From an uncultured Collinsella sp. (GTDB lineage Bacteria > Actinomycetota > Coriobacteriia > Coriobacteriales > Coriobacteriaceae): a DNA stretch of 47,987 nucleotides. The first letter of the stretch is position 1, and each line of letters starts with the position of its first letter. The DNA lies in contig CAUFWM010000007.1 of assembly GCA_959596505.1 (NCBI GenBank), forward strand, positions 1 to 47,987, written 5' to 3'. The notes beneath the pieces are model-generated. The model was not told the origin of the DNA. It searched no databases and saw nothing but the letters and a program-made list of their open reading frames with translations. The translations under genes were made by a program, and so were the position numbers. Below are positions 7,480 to 15,932 of this stretch, one piece after another.

Positions 7480-8289
7480 CTAGCGGGCCTGCTTAACCTT
7501 GGTCGCTGCCTCGACAAACGACTTCCACAGGTTAAAGTCGGTCTCGAGCGTCTTCCACGTGTACTCAGGGTGCCATTGCACGCCCAGGCAGAAAGGCTGG
7601 CCTTCGACTTCGATGCACTCGGGAACGCCGTCAGTTGCCTTGGCGACCAAGCGCGTGCTTTTGCCCAGACGATCGACGCAGCAGTGATGTGCCGAGTTGG
7701 TCTGGATCAGCCCGTGCCCGCCAACCGCGCGCTCCAGCAGCGAGCCCGGCACGACCTCGACAGGGTGCACAGGGTCGTTGAGCACGTGGGTGTGGCGCCA
7801 CTGCGTTCGGCCCTCGCGCGCACCCAGGCTCGGCACGTCCATGCACAGGGTGCCGCCAGTGGCGACATTGAGCAACTGCGTGCCGCGGCAGGTGGTAAAG
7901 AGCGGCTTCTTGGCGCGAAGCACCTCGTTAACCAGCTTAAACTCAAAGCGGTCGCGAATTTCGCAGCACAGCGTGGGGTCGTACGGACGCTCGTCGCCCC
8001 AGCGTTTGGGGTTGACGTCCGGGCCGCCGGGAATGGCGATACCGTCAGCGATTTCCACGTAATGACGGATGACATCGACGTCTTCGGTAATGGACATCTG
8101 CAGCGGCAGGCCGCCGGCGGCAAGGATGGCATCGACAAAGACGCTCGCAATCTCCTCGTTGGGGGAGAGCGTCTCGCTCAAATAGGGTTTCGCTTCTTCC
8201 CAGCGTGGTGCTACCAGGATGAGCGGGCGGTCGGCGGGATTGACGTCGACGTGCGGAGTGTAGGACGATGAGGTGCGGGTTCCGATCAT
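7480..8289 (-). CDS. gamma-glutamyl hydrolase-type class I amidotransferase (peptidase C26, PuuD-like)
   Basis: This 269-residue soluble enzyme has the class-I glutamine amidotransferase fold. The nucleophile is Cys134 in FTTCRGTQLLN, and the catalytic pair His240/Glu242 is in GVQWHPEY. The early motif IPGGPDVNPKRWG (about 86-98) is typical of gamma-glutamyl-GABA hydrolases and related C26 peptidases, which split gamma-glutamyl amide bonds in the cytoplasm. It is the last gene of a minus-strand operon with an amino-acid ABC transporter (87-base gap to the ATPase gene). This suggests that the imported compound is gamma-glutamylated, or that glutamine/glutamate is processed after uptake. The exact substrate cannot be read from the sequence. 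Confidence 0.85.
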   Translation of the reverse strand: MIGTRTSSSYTPHVDVNPADRPLILVAPRWEEAKPYLSETLSPNEEIASVFVDAILAAGGLPLQMSITEDVDVIRHYVEIADGIAIPGGPDVNPKRWGDERPYDPTLCCEIRDRFEFKLVNEVLRAKKPLFTTCRGTQLLNVATGGTLCMDVPSLGAREGRTQWRHTHVLNDPVHPVEVVPGSLLERAVGGHGLIQTNSAHHCCVDRLGKSTRLVAKATDGVPECIEVEGQPFCLGVQWHPEYTWKTLETDFNLWKSFVEAATKVKQAR

Positions 8290-8376
8290 GGGTGTGGCTT
8301 TCGAATCCGGGTGGACATGGCACAGGGGTGACGTGGGACAAACGCTGGTGATGAATTTGCCCGCGTGGCAATTGGG

Positions 8377-9141
8377 CTAGTGGCCCTTGATGGAGTTGAG
8401 GAAGTCCTGGGCGCGCTTGGTCTGGGGGTGGTCGAAGAACTCGTCGGGCGTGCCAGTTTCTACGATCTGGCCGTCGGCCATAAACACGACGCGGTCGGCC
8501 ACGCGGCGGGCGAAGTTCATCTCGTGTGTGATGACGATCATCGTCATGCCCTGCTGGGCCAGACGGACCATGACCTCGAGCACCTCGTTGATCATCTCGG
8601 GGTCAAGGGCACTCGTGGGCTCGTCAAAAAGCATGGCCTTGGGTTGCATGGCAAGCGAGCGGGCGATGGCTACGCGCTGCTGCTGGCCGCCCGAGAGCTG
8701 TGCGGGCACCTTATCGGCCTGCTCGGCAACGCCCACGCGGCTCAGCAGGTCCATGGCGCGCTCGCGGGCCTCGTCCTTGGACACGCCCAGCACGTCGACC
8801 GGTCCCAGCATGACGTTCTGCAGCACGGTCATATGTGCGAACAGGTTGAACTGCTGAAACACCATGCCTAGCTCGGCGCGCATGCGGGCAAGATCCTTGC
8901 CTTCCTGCGGCAGAGGCTCGCCCTCGATGAGGATCTCGCCCGAGTCGATGGTTTCCAGACGGTTGATGGTTCGGCACATGGTCGACTTGCCCGAGCCCGA
9001 GGGGCCGATCACAACGACGACCTCGCCGCGGTCGACCGAGAGATTGATGTCGTTGAGGACGTGTAGATCGCCATAGTGCTTATCGACGTGTCTGAGCTCG
9101 ATCAGCGGCTGATTGCCGGTGGAAGAGGTGCTCTGTGCCAT
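8377..9141 (-). CDS. polar amino-acid ABC transporter ATP-binding protein (GlnQ/HisP type)
   Basis: This is a 254-residue ATPase of the glutamine/histidine uptake family. Walker A is GPSGSGKSTMCRTINRLE, the Q-loop is FQQFNLFAHMTVLQNVMLGP, the signature is LSGGQQQRVAIARSLA, Walker B is KAMLFDEPTSALDPE, and the switch is VITHEMNFAR. Every motif needed for ATP hydrolysis is intact and the C-terminal end (TGTPDEFFDHP) is typical of the family. It is 36 bases downstream of the permease genes and upstream of the C26 hydrolase, all on the minus strand. It powers import through the two permeases at 9178 and 10008. The closest functional guess is glutamine/glutamate or a related polar compound. Confidence 0.95.
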   Translation of the reverse strand: MAQSTSSTGNQPLIELRHVDKHYGDLHVLNDINLSVDRGEVVVVIGPSGSGKSTMCRTINRLETIDSGEILIEGEPLPQEGKDLARMRAELGMVFQQFNLFAHMTVLQNVMLGPVDVLGVSKDEARERAMDLLSRVGVAEQADKVPAQLSGGQQQRVAIARSLAMQPKAMLFDEPTSALDPEMINEVLEVMVRLAQQGMTMIVITHEMNFARRVADRVVFMADGQIVETGTPDEFFDHPQTKRAQDFLNSIKGH

Positions 9142-9177
9142 GGTGCTCGGCTCCTTATGACTCGAAATGGTAAAGCG

Positions 9178-10011
9178 TTAGCGGATGATGGTCGCGCCGG
9201 TCTTGTGCGAAACATAGACAGCGGCCTTGTTGATCGCGACGTTGATGAGGATGTAGATGACCGCGATAACCAGGTAGACCGACACGAGGGCGTCGTAGTT
9301 GGTAATGAGCACGCGGGCATTTTGCATAAGGTCGGGGTAGCTCACCACGTAGGCCACGGTGGTGTCTTTGACTACGACCACGAGCTGCGAAATCAACGAC
9401 GGAATGATAAACCGGATAGCCTGCGGCAACACGATTTTAAAGGTGATTTTAGCTTTGGAGAGACCGAGTGCCTGGGCGGCCTCGACCTGGCCGCGCGGCA
9501 CGGCGTTGACGCCGGCACGGAAGATCTCGGCCAGCACGCCGGCTGCGGCGAGCGCGACGGGAAGCGTGAGCATCCAAAACGATGGCAGCGCGATCTTGTA
9601 CTGGGGCAGCACCAAAAAGAAGAAATAGATGAACAGCAGGCTCGGCACGCCGCGGAAGAAGTCGGTGAGCACGCGGCAGACCAGCTGCAGCGGCTTAATG
9701 TCGCTGGTGCGACCGAGCATAAGGGCAAGGCCGAGCACTAGCGCGATGGCGCCGGCGGTGAGTGCGACTTTAACGGTGCCCTCAAAGCCGGCAAGCAGGA
9801 ACTTCCAGGTGGTGAGGTGTGTAAAGAAATACCAATAGTGGACCGAAAGCTGACCGGTCACATAAAAGCGCTGCAGCACGAGGGCAACGAGCGCGGCGAC
9901 GGCAACAAGCGAGATGGCGGTGCCGATGCGAATCTTGGCGCGCATCTTGGGGCCGGGAGCCTCGTAGAGCGCATCGCGCATGGTGAGCGCGGAGGTGGAG
10001 TGCTTGCTCAT
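9178..10011 (-). CDS. amino-acid ABC transporter permease (HisM/GlnP type), second
   Basis: This 277-residue inner-membrane protein has an N-terminal tail of about 40 residues, then membrane spans and the BPD_transp_1/HEQRO permease fold. The EAA loop that contacts the ATPase reads VEAAQALGLSKAKITFKIVL, with the conserved final QAIRFIIPSL. Its start overlaps the previous permease's stop by 4 bases (10008-10011), so the two are coupled and probably form a heterodimeric channel. The extended N-terminus makes it longer than the usual 220 residues of the family. The substrate is unknown, but neighbours point to glutamine/glutamate-type compounds. Confidence 0.93.
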   Translation of the reverse strand: MSKHSTSALTMRDALYEAPGPKMRAKIRIGTAISLVAVAALVALVLQRFYVTGQLSVHYWYFFTHLTTWKFLLAGFEGTVKVALTAGAIALVLGLALMLGRTSDIKPLQLVCRVLTDFFRGVPSLLFIYFFFLVLPQYKIALPSFWMLTLPVALAAAGVLAEIFRAGVNAVPRGQVEAAQALGLSKAKITFKIVLPQAIRFIIPSLISQLVVVVKDTTVAYVVSYPDLMQNARVLITNYDALVSVYLVIAVIYILINVAINKAAVYVSHKTGATIIR

Positions 10012-10667
10012 CGGAGGATCCTCACCTTCTTATCGATATAGTTGCCAATGTGGCTCACCACAAAGGCCGTGCCCAGGTAGCCGAGCGCCGAGATAAAGAA
10101 CGCGGCGACGCCGCCGAGCGAGCGCGTGTTGATGTAGCTCACCACGCCGGTGAGCTCCTGCGGTTTAAGCGGCACCTGACTGCCGAGCGCGGTGGTGAGC
10201 ATGACGGCGATAAAGAGGTTGGTCATGGGCAGCACGCTCGAGCGCAGCGCCTGCGGAATCACGATCTTGGCGAGGATACGGCTGAAGCTCATGCCCAGCG
10301 AGCGGGCGGCTTCCACCTGGCCGACACCGACGGTGTTGATGCCGCTCATAAAGTTCTCGGAGCCAAAGGCAGAACCCAAGAGCACTGTGGCGACGATGAC
10401 GCAGGTGCGGTAGGGCAGGACGACCTTGAGCGGGGGCAGCGCATAGACGACGATAATGAGCAGCGCGATGCCGGGGATGTTACGGAAGACCTGGACATAC
10501 AGGTCGCCAAAGACGCGCAGCGGCTTGAGCGGCGACACGCGCATCACGGTGACGGCGACGGCCAGCACCATGGCGATGGCAAACGACTCAAGCGTCATGC
10601 CCCAGGTTGCTAGCAGCGCGTCGATATAGTTCTGGCCATAGAGCGACCAGAGCTCGGAGAGACTCAT
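10008..10667 (-). CDS. amino-acid ABC transporter permease (HisQ/GlnP type), first
   Basis: This 219-residue permease is of usual length for the family, with about five spans. The EAA loop is VEAARSLGMSFSRILAKIVI followed by PQALRSSVLP. An early motif LYVQVFRNIPGIALLIIVVY matches the conserved region of glutamate/glutamine permeases (YVEVFRNTPLLVQL in many relatives). It follows the binding-protein gene after a 138-base gap that holds a partial terminator, and overlaps the second permease by 4 bases. It pairs with that protein in the membrane. Confidence 0.93.
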   Translation of the reverse strand: MSLSELWSLYGQNYIDALLATWGMTLESFAIAMVLAVAVTVMRVSPLKPLRVFGDLYVQVFRNIPGIALLIIVVYALPPLKVVLPYRTCVIVATVLLGSAFGSENFMSGINTVGVGQVEAARSLGMSFSRILAKIVIPQALRSSVLPMTNLFIAVMLTTALGSQVPLKPQELTGVVSYINTRSLGGVAAFFISALGYLGTAFVVSHIGNYIDKKVRILR

Positions 10668-10686
10668 GCGGACCTCCCGCCGGTAA

Positions 10687-10717
10687 GGAAAGGGGCTCCC
10701 GTGTGTACGGAAGCCCC
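10687..10717 (-). terminator. partial terminator between binding-protein and permease genes
   Basis: GGGGCTCCCGT (10692-10702) and ACGGAAGCCCC (10707-10717) form an 11-bp stem with a 4-base loop. On the minus strand it is followed by TTTCCTTAC, a weak U-run. Such leaky hairpins after a binding-protein gene typically keep the binding protein in excess over the membrane components. Confidence 0.7.
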
Positions 10718-10805
10718 GACAACTCAGTGAGGAAACAGTTTAGCGCAATAAAGCGCATCGTGCGTTTCCGTATGGTTTCGTAGCGGCCGTTACTAGGCTC
10801 GCTGC

Positions 10806-11801
10806 CTAGGCGCCGATCTCGGGCAGCTCGGGAACATTGGTGTCGCCCGTACGGTCGCCAATGCAGATCTGCCACAGCTCGGTCCAGGTGCCATCGTCCT
10901 CGATCTTCTTAAGGAAGTCGTTGACAAAGGCGACACCGTCGGAATCGAGCGGCAGGCCGATGCCGTAGGGCTCCTTGCTGCCGAAGGGCTTGCCGGCAAT
11001 CTTGTACTTGCCGGGCTCGCGGACCAGGGCGCTCTGCTGCATGTTGTTGTCGATGACGTAGGCGTCAACGCGGCCCTGCTGAAGTGCCTGGCGGGCCTCC
11101 TCGTCGGTCTTGAACTCCTGTTGGCTGGCCTTGGGGGAGAACTCCTCCAGGATGGCGGGGCCGTTGGAGCCGGACTGGACGGCGACGTTCTTGTCGGCCA
11201 GGTCGTCGACGCTCTTGATGTCGTCGTTGTCGGCGAGCACCAGGATAGCCTGCTGGGTGTAGTAGTAGGGACCGGCGAAGGAGACGAGCTTCTTGCGCTC
11301 GTCAGTGATGGTGTAGGTGGCAAAGACAGCGTCGACCTGGCCGTTCTGCAGGACGGACTCGCGCGTGTCCGAGGTCACCTGGGTGATCTCGACCTTGTTC
11401 TCGCCCAGAATGTAGTTGGACAGGAGCTGTGCGATACCGGCGTCGAAGCCGCGGGTCTGACCGTCTTTCTCGTTGAGGAGGGAGAAAAGTGTGGAGGTCT
11501 GAACGCCACCGATCTTAAAGACACCGGCGTCCTTGACGGCCGTGGCCCAGGTGCTGGCGGCGATGGCGTCGTCATCGGCCTTGGGGCCGTTGTCGACGAG
11601 TTTGTCGAATGCCTTGGCATCGAGTATGGTGGAAGCCTCGGTATCTTCGGAGCTCTTGGAGGAGCCGACGGCGGAACCCTTGTCGGCCTCGGCGCTGGTG
11701 TCGGAGCAGCCGGCAAGACCAAGGCCGGCAACGGTTGCGAAGGTGGCGGCAACGAAGCCGCGGCGGTCGAGAACGACCTGCTGGGAGAGGTTCTTGCTCA
11801 T
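10806..11801 (-). CDS. amino-acid ABC transporter substrate-binding lipoprotein
   Basis: This 331-residue extracellular binding protein belongs to the SBP_bac_3 family. Its signal has a twin-arginine-like start (DRRGFVAATF), a hydrophobic stretch and the lipobox LAGC at about residues 29-32, so it is probably a Tat-exported lipoprotein anchored by Cys32. A Ser/Ala-rich linker follows. The mature domain carries family motifs GFDAGIAQLLSNYILG, VDAVFATYTITDERK and SGSNGPAILEEF. GluB/GlnH-like members bind glutamate or glutamine. This one would deliver its ligand to the two downstream permeases. Its promoter (11845-11874) starts the operon, and a partial terminator follows the gene. Confidence 0.92.
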   Translation of the reverse strand: MSKNLSQQVVLDRRGFVAATFATVAGLGLAGCSDTSAEADKGSAVGSSKSSEDTEASTILDAKAFDKLVDNGPKADDDAIAASTWATAVKDAGVFKIGGVQTSTLFSLLNEKDGQTRGFDAGIAQLLSNYILGENKVEITQVTSDTRESVLQNGQVDAVFATYTITDERKKLVSFAGPYYYTQQAILVLADNDDIKSVDDLADKNVAVQSGSNGPAILEEFSPKASQQEFKTDEEARQALQQGRVDAYVIDNNMQQSALVREPGKYKIAGKPFGSKEPYGIGLPLDSDGVAFVNDFLKKIEDDGTWTELWQICIGDRTGDTNVPELPEIGA

Positions 11802-11844
11802 GGTAGAACACCTTTCTCAATAAAATCCCTAGCGGTTGAGTAGA

Positions 11845-11874
11845 GTTATACCCTATCCCGCTCAAATGGGTCAA
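11845..11874 (-). promoter_or_regulatory. promoter of the amino-acid ABC transporter operon
   Basis: On the minus strand TTGACC (11869-11874) and TATAAC (11845-11850) are separated by 18 bases, close to sigma-A consensus. They lie 44 bases before the lipoprotein start codon. Confidence 0.7.
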
Positions 11875-11920
11875 CACGAAATAACTCAGAAACATACTTA
11901 CCTTATGGGTTATTCTACCT

Positions 11921-11948
11921 ACCATAAAGGGACAGGCACCTTTGTGGT
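11921..11948. repeat. palindromic intergenic repeat with GGGACAGG core
   Basis: ACCATAAAGG (11921-11930) pairs with CCTTTGTGGT (11939-11948), with one T-G pair. The centre gives GGGACAGGCACC, also found at 35315-35326. It lies upstream of the transporter promoter. Confidence 0.7.
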
Positions 11949-11984
11949 GGTTCTTGCAGATGTGGTGGCCTGTCTCGCTGCTTT

Positions 11985-12201
11985 GTCTCAATCTGTAACA
12001 GGTAGACGAGGAAATGGGTTCTAACTGTTACAGATTGAGATTTTCTCTTCAGGGGAATTCGAATGTCTCGATCTGTAACAGTTAGACGGCCAAAAGGTCT
12101 CTATCTGTTACAGATTGAGACAAAGGTCAGGGGCAAAGACGGTTTGTCTAGATCTGTAACAGTTAGACGGGAATTCGGGCCCTAGATGTTACAGATTGAG
12201 A
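11985..12201. repeat. three tandem palindromic units, six CTGT(A/T)ACAG-type sites
   Basis: Units at 11985-12041, 12065-12121 and 12146-12201 repeat every 80-81 bases. Each has a left arm like TCTCAATCTGTAACAG and a right arm like CTGTTACAGATTGAGA, separated by a short variable spacer. Each arm contains a 9-base near-palindrome (CTGT, A or T, ACAG). The right arm of the third unit is slightly decayed (GATGTTACAG). The array fills the DNA between the dxs terminator and the transporter promoter. Confidence 0.9.
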
Positions 12202-12219
12202 TAATCGCGCGCGAAAATA

Positions 12220-12256
12220 AAAACCTCCGCAGGGGTGCTTCCCTTGCGGAGGTTTT
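12220..12256 (-). terminator. Rho-independent terminator of dxs
   Basis: AAAACCTCCGCAGGGG (12220-12235) pairs with CCCTTGCGGAGGTTTT (12241-12256) over 16 bp with one G-U pair. Minus-strand transcripts then run into a U-rich stretch (TTTTATTTTC). It abuts the dxs stop codon. Confidence 0.92.
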
Positions 12257-14038
12257 TTACTCGTTAAGTAGCCTAACGGCTTCGGCGGCCATGTTCTCGG
12301 CCGTCATGCCGTTCTGAGCGAGCAACTCGTTGGGGTCGTAGCGGTCGGGGAAGCCCTTGGCGATGCCAAAGGTGCGCGTGCGCACGGGCGTGCAGGCCAA
12401 GTAGCACGCGACGCGCTCGCCCCAGCCGCCGTCCAAGATGCCGTCTTCGAGGGTGACGACAACGCGATGCTTGGCGGCAAGGCTGTCGAGGAACTCGCGG
12501 TCGAGCTCGGTTGCATAGCGCGGGTTGACGAGCGTGGCCTCGATGCCGTACTCGGCAGTCAGACGGTTTGCCACGCGCTCGCCCAGCTCAAAGAAATCGC
12601 CAAGCGCGAGCACGGCCACGTCGCGACCCTGGCACACCACGTTGTAACGAACGGCGCCGTAATCGGCGTCCTCGGCAGGCGCAAGATCGGGGCGGCTTAC
12701 CAAGCCAATGCCCGGCACGCGAATCGCCACGGGATGCTCGCGGTGGTCGAGCGACCAGCTCAGCATGGATAGGTATTCCTCCATGCAGGAAGGCGCCAGG
12801 TAACGCATATTGGGGAGAGCGCCCAGCATAGAAATATCAAAGAACGAAAGATGCGTCTCGGATGTGGTGCCAAAGATCGATGCGCCAAACACCAGGATGG
12901 TTGCGGGGACATCGTTGAGGCACAGGTCGTGCCACAGCTCGTCGTAGGCGCGCTGCAAAAACGTGCCGTACACACCAAAGACTGGCTTGGCACCCGAGCG
13001 CGCAAGCGCGGTGGCAAAGGTCACGGCGTGCTCCTCGGCAATGCCCACATCGACGAACTGTTTGCCGGCGGCGGCGCGAAGCTCGGGTGTAAAGCCCATG
13101 ATGTAGGGCGTGGCGGCCGTGATGCCCACGACCTGCGGATCGTGCTCGATGGCGGCGCTGAGCGCCTCGCCCGTAATGTCGGCATAGGTGCGCGGCGCAG
13201 GCTCGCTCGGATGGCCCGGGCAGAGCTTGCGCCCAGTCGCCATGTCAAACGGACCCACATGATGCCAGCGCTCGGGGTCGCTCTGGGCTGGCTCAAAGCC
13301 CTTGCCCTTTGCGGTGGAGACGTGCAGCACGATGGGATGATCGATATCGCGCAGCTCCTGCAGCGTGTCGACCAGGGCCAACACATCGTTGCCGGTGTCC
13401 AGATAGCAGTAGTCGAGCCCCATCGCGCGGAAAACGTTGCGCTCACAGGTGCCGTTGCTGGCGCGCATCTCGGCCAGATTGCGATACAGGCCGCCATGGT
13501 TCTCGGCAATGGACTGGTCGTTATCGTTGACGATGATGATCAGGTTGCTGTCGAGCTCGGCGGCATTGTTAAAGCCCTCAAACGCCAGACCGCCCGAAAG
13601 CGAACCGTCGCCAATGATGGTGATGACGTTGTACGCATCGCCCGCCAGGTCACGAGCGTGCGCCAAGCCGCAGCCCAGGCTCACCGATGTGGAGGTGTGG
13701 CCCATGGCGAACAGGTCGTGTTCGGACTCGTCGGGATTGGCAAAGCCAGAGGCCTCGCCGTAGCGTGCCGGGTCGATATAAGTGTACGCGCGCCCAGTCA
13801 GCGCCTTGTGGGCATAGGTCTGGTGCGACACGTCAAAGACAATTTTGTCGGTGGGGGAGTTAAACACGCGATGAAGCGCAACCGTAAGCTCAACGACGCC
13901 CAGGTTGGGGGCAACGTGCCCGCCGACGGCGGCGGAGCTTTCGAGGATGGCGTGGCGGATCTCGCCGCAGAGCAGCGGAAGCTCGGCGCGATCGAGAGCC
14001 TTGACGTCCTCGGGCGTTGTCGTTTGCGTAAGCAGCAT
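12257..14038 (-). CDS. dxs: 1-deoxy-D-xylulose-5-phosphate synthase, divergent
   Basis: This 593-residue thiamine-diphosphate enzyme would join pyruvate and glyceraldehyde-3-phosphate to make DXP, the first step of the MEP isoprenoid route and a precursor of thiamine and pyridoxal. GHVAPNLGVVELTVALH (about 40-56), the diphosphate motif GDGSLSGG (143-150) with NDNDQSI, and the catalytic Glu335 in IAEEHAVTF are present. The substrate-pocket motif DRAG-x2-G-x-DG-x-TH-x-G of classical DXS is replaced by FGASIFGTTSETHLS (384-398), losing the conserved Arg, although the following Asp (FFD, 401) and the later R in AIRVPG remain. It is about 25 residues shorter than usual. It may be a real DXS or a paralogue with altered specificity. 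Confidence 0.8.
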   Translation of the reverse strand: MLLTQTTTPEDVKALDRAELPLLCGEIRHAILESSAAVGGHVAPNLGVVELTVALHRVFNSPTDKIVFDVSHQTYAHKALTGRAYTYIDPARYGEASGFANPDESEHDLFAMGHTSTSVSLGCGLAHARDLAGDAYNVITIIGDGSLSGGLAFEGFNNAAELDSNLIIIVNDNDQSIAENHGGLYRNLAEMRASNGTCERNVFRAMGLDYCYLDTGNDVLALVDTLQELRDIDHPIVLHVSTAKGKGFEPAQSDPERWHHVGPFDMATGRKLCPGHPSEPAPRTYADITGEALSAAIEHDPQVVGITAATPYIMGFTPELRAAAGKQFVDVGIAEEHAVTFATALARSGAKPVFGVYGTFLQRAYDELWHDLCLNDVPATILVFGASIFGTTSETHLSFFDISMLGALPNMRYLAPSCMEEYLSMLSWSLDHREHPVAIRVPGIGLVSRPDLAPAEDADYGAVRYNVVCQGRDVAVLALGDFFELGERVANRLTAEYGIEATLVNPRYATELDREFLDSLAAKHRVVVTLEDGILDGGWGERVACYLACTPVRTRTFGIAKGFPDRYDPNELLAQNGMTAENMAAEAVRLLNE

Positions 14039-14266
14039 CGTTGTGGGTTACTCCATGCGAATCGTGCGCCGGCACTCCCTCGGCCGGCACAATTGCACAA
14101 GACAGTCTCGCACATTTTGGCGTTTGATATGTGACGGCGGCGCGGTAATTCGCCAACTGGTGGGGCAAAACGTTTTGTCCGATGCCATACTGATAAGTTC
14201 CATGATGATTTTATTCATTGCGTGCAGGCTGTGGCTTGCCGCCGAGCGCCGCCGGAAGGAGGCCGC

Positions 14267-14803
14267 ATGTCCGATACCGTTCGTGCCGAGAAAATCGCGT
14301 GCGAAGTAGACCATGCTGCCCGTCAACTGGCACAGGCGGGCCGTCTGGACCTGACGCGCGAGTTTATCCAGCATGGCGATGTGACGGTGTATACGCATGT
14401 GACCTCGGTGGCGCGGGCAAGTCTGTCATTTGCCGAGCGCTTGGGCCGTGCGGGCATTTCGGTCGACCGCGCCTCGCTGCTGCGCGGGGCCCTGCTGCAC
14501 GATTACTTTCTCTATGACTGGCACGATCCCGACCCAAGCCATCGACTGCATGGCTTTCGTCACCCGTTTTTTGCCCTGGCGCGTGCGGAGGAAGATTTTG
14601 AGCTGACGTCGCGCGAGCGGAATATCATCGCGCGCCATATGTTTCCGCTGGTGCCGGTGCCGCCGACGTGTCGTGAGGCTTGGATTGTATGCCTGGCAGA
14701 TAAATGGTGCGCTCTGCGTGAGACGGTCGCCGGCCGTCTGCGGCGCAAGGACAAGGCGGACGATGACGTGAGCAGCGAATCGAACGAAAAGAGGAGAGGG
14801 TAG
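14267..14803 (+). CDS. HD-domain phosphohydrolase-like protein
   Basis: This 178-residue cytoplasmic protein has HD-fold metal ligands: His in QHGDVTVYTHVTSVA, LLHDYFLYDW (the HD pair, about residues 88-97), later GFRHP, and IIARHMFPL with the final Asp in CLADKWC. Proteins of this size with HD near the middle hydrolyse phosphate esters or nucleotides, but the substrate is not evident. The ATG at 14267 is chosen for its GGAAGGAGG ribosome-binding site. An upstream in-frame start (14222) lacks one. It ends 3 bases before the next gene, so the two form an operon. A charged tail (RRKDKADDDVSSESNEKRRG) closes the protein. Confidence 0.8.
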   Translation: MSDTVRAEKIACEVDHAARQLAQAGRLDLTREFIQHGDVTVYTHVTSVARASLSFAERLGRAGISVDRASLLRGALLHDYFLYDWHDPDPSHRLHGFRHPFFALARAEEDFELTSRERNIIARHMFPLVPVPPTCREAWIVCLADKWCALRETVAGRLRRKDKADDDVSSESNEKRRG

Positions 14804-14806
14804 ACG

Positions 14807-15826
14807 GTGGGAACCGCGATCGACATGGCATTTGACGGCGCGACGCTTGCCGCCTGTCCACTCTCGGCACTGGTGCTCTCGTTTGCCTTTTACGGGTTTT
14901 GCGGCTGGGCGTGGGAGTCGACGGTTTGCGCCATGCTCAATCACGGACGATTTGCCAACAGTGGCTTTTTGCTGGGGCCGTGTTGCCCTATCTATGGTGT
15001 GGGCGGCATAGCCTGCTGGCTTTTGCTGCGCGGGATTCCGGATGCCTCGAGCCAGTTTGTTGCCGCGGCGCTTGTATGCAGCGTAATCGAGTACAGTGTG
15101 GGCCTTCTATTGGAAAAAACAACAGGCGCGCGCTTTTGGGATTACTCACACCTGCCGTTTAACCTGCACGGACGCATCTGCCTGTACTGGGCCTGTGCGT
15201 TTGGCTTGGGCGCGCTGTGCATTTGCCGTTTAGTGGAGCCGGCATTGCTGGGGCTGCTTGGCCATCTGCCGGTGCTGATTGTGCGGCTGTCCGCCTTTAT
15301 CGTCGCGGTCGCGATGATGGTCGATGCGGTGTGCTCGTTGGCCAGCTGGCGCCGCCTGTCCGATGAGCTGGAGCGTGTGCGTGTCGACCTTGCCGACCGC
15401 ATCAATGAGTCGCTTGCCGATGCCTCCGACTCTATGCTCGAACGTATTCCCGATTCGGCGATCGATTCGGTGGCGCAGACGCATATCCGCGGTCGCGCCG
15501 TTAACGCGTGGCTGGCCGAGCTGGGCGACGCGGCGCTCGATGCCCTGCGCGAGAAGGCTTCGATGCCGACATTTATCTCGGATGGTGCTCGCGGCCTGGC
15601 GCTCGCTGCCCGCCGCGTGGCCGATGCCGCGCCGAGCATGCCGCGTCCGTCGCTCAGTCGTCGCCTTGCCGGAAAGCGCATGAGCCGTCCGGTGCCGAGC
15701 GTGTCGCTCAGCCGCCGCGACCTACGCTTCTTTAACGCCTTCCCGCGTCTGCGCATCAATCGCTACGAAGGCGTCATCCGAGCTACCGACCTCCGCGATC
15801 GAGCCCGCGAGCTGTTCCGGCGCTAG
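14807..15826 (+). CDS. CmpB-type putative ABC transporter membrane protein (PF06541-like)
   Basis: This 339-residue protein has an N-terminal membrane domain of about five spans with hallmark stretches FYGFCGWAWEST, FANSGFLLGPCCPIYGVGG and LEKTTGARFWDYSHLPFNLH. These match the ABC_trans_CmpB (putative ABC transporter type IV) family. The C-terminal half (from about residue 180) is long, helical and basic, with no recognised domain, and is probably cytoplasmic. The family's transport role is unproven. It is translated 3 bases after the HD-domain gene, from GTG 14807. ATG 14825 is an alternative start. No partner ATPase is nearby. Confidence 0.75.
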   Translation: MGTAIDMAFDGATLAACPLSALVLSFAFYGFCGWAWESTVCAMLNHGRFANSGFLLGPCCPIYGVGGIACWLLLRGIPDASSQFVAAALVCSVIEYSVGLLLEKTTGARFWDYSHLPFNLHGRICLYWACAFGLGALCICRLVEPALLGLLGHLPVLIVRLSAFIVAVAMMVDAVCSLASWRRLSDELERVRVDLADRINESLADASDSMLERIPDSAIDSVAQTHIRGRAVNAWLAELGDAALDALREKASMPTFISDGARGLALAARRVADAAPSMPRPSLSRRLAGKRMSRPVPSVSLSRRDLRFFNAFPRLRINRYEGVIRATDLRDRARELFRR

Positions 15827-15932
15827 CCAGAGCGGGGCCAAGCGCGCCCTTCTTGTTCGCACATTTCCCGTTCGTTTCGCGCCCGTTGCCGCGCCGTTTC
15901 CAAGATTGCGGCACCGTTTCCATTCGACAACG

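Noticed and set aside
8300..8330. tRNA T-loop-like TTCGAATCC
   Set aside because: No acceptor stem, anticodon arm or matching flank can be found around it, so it is a chance match.
11985..12201. CRISPR array
   Set aside because: There are only three units, each unit is itself an inverted pair, spacers within and between units differ in size class, and no cas gene is present.
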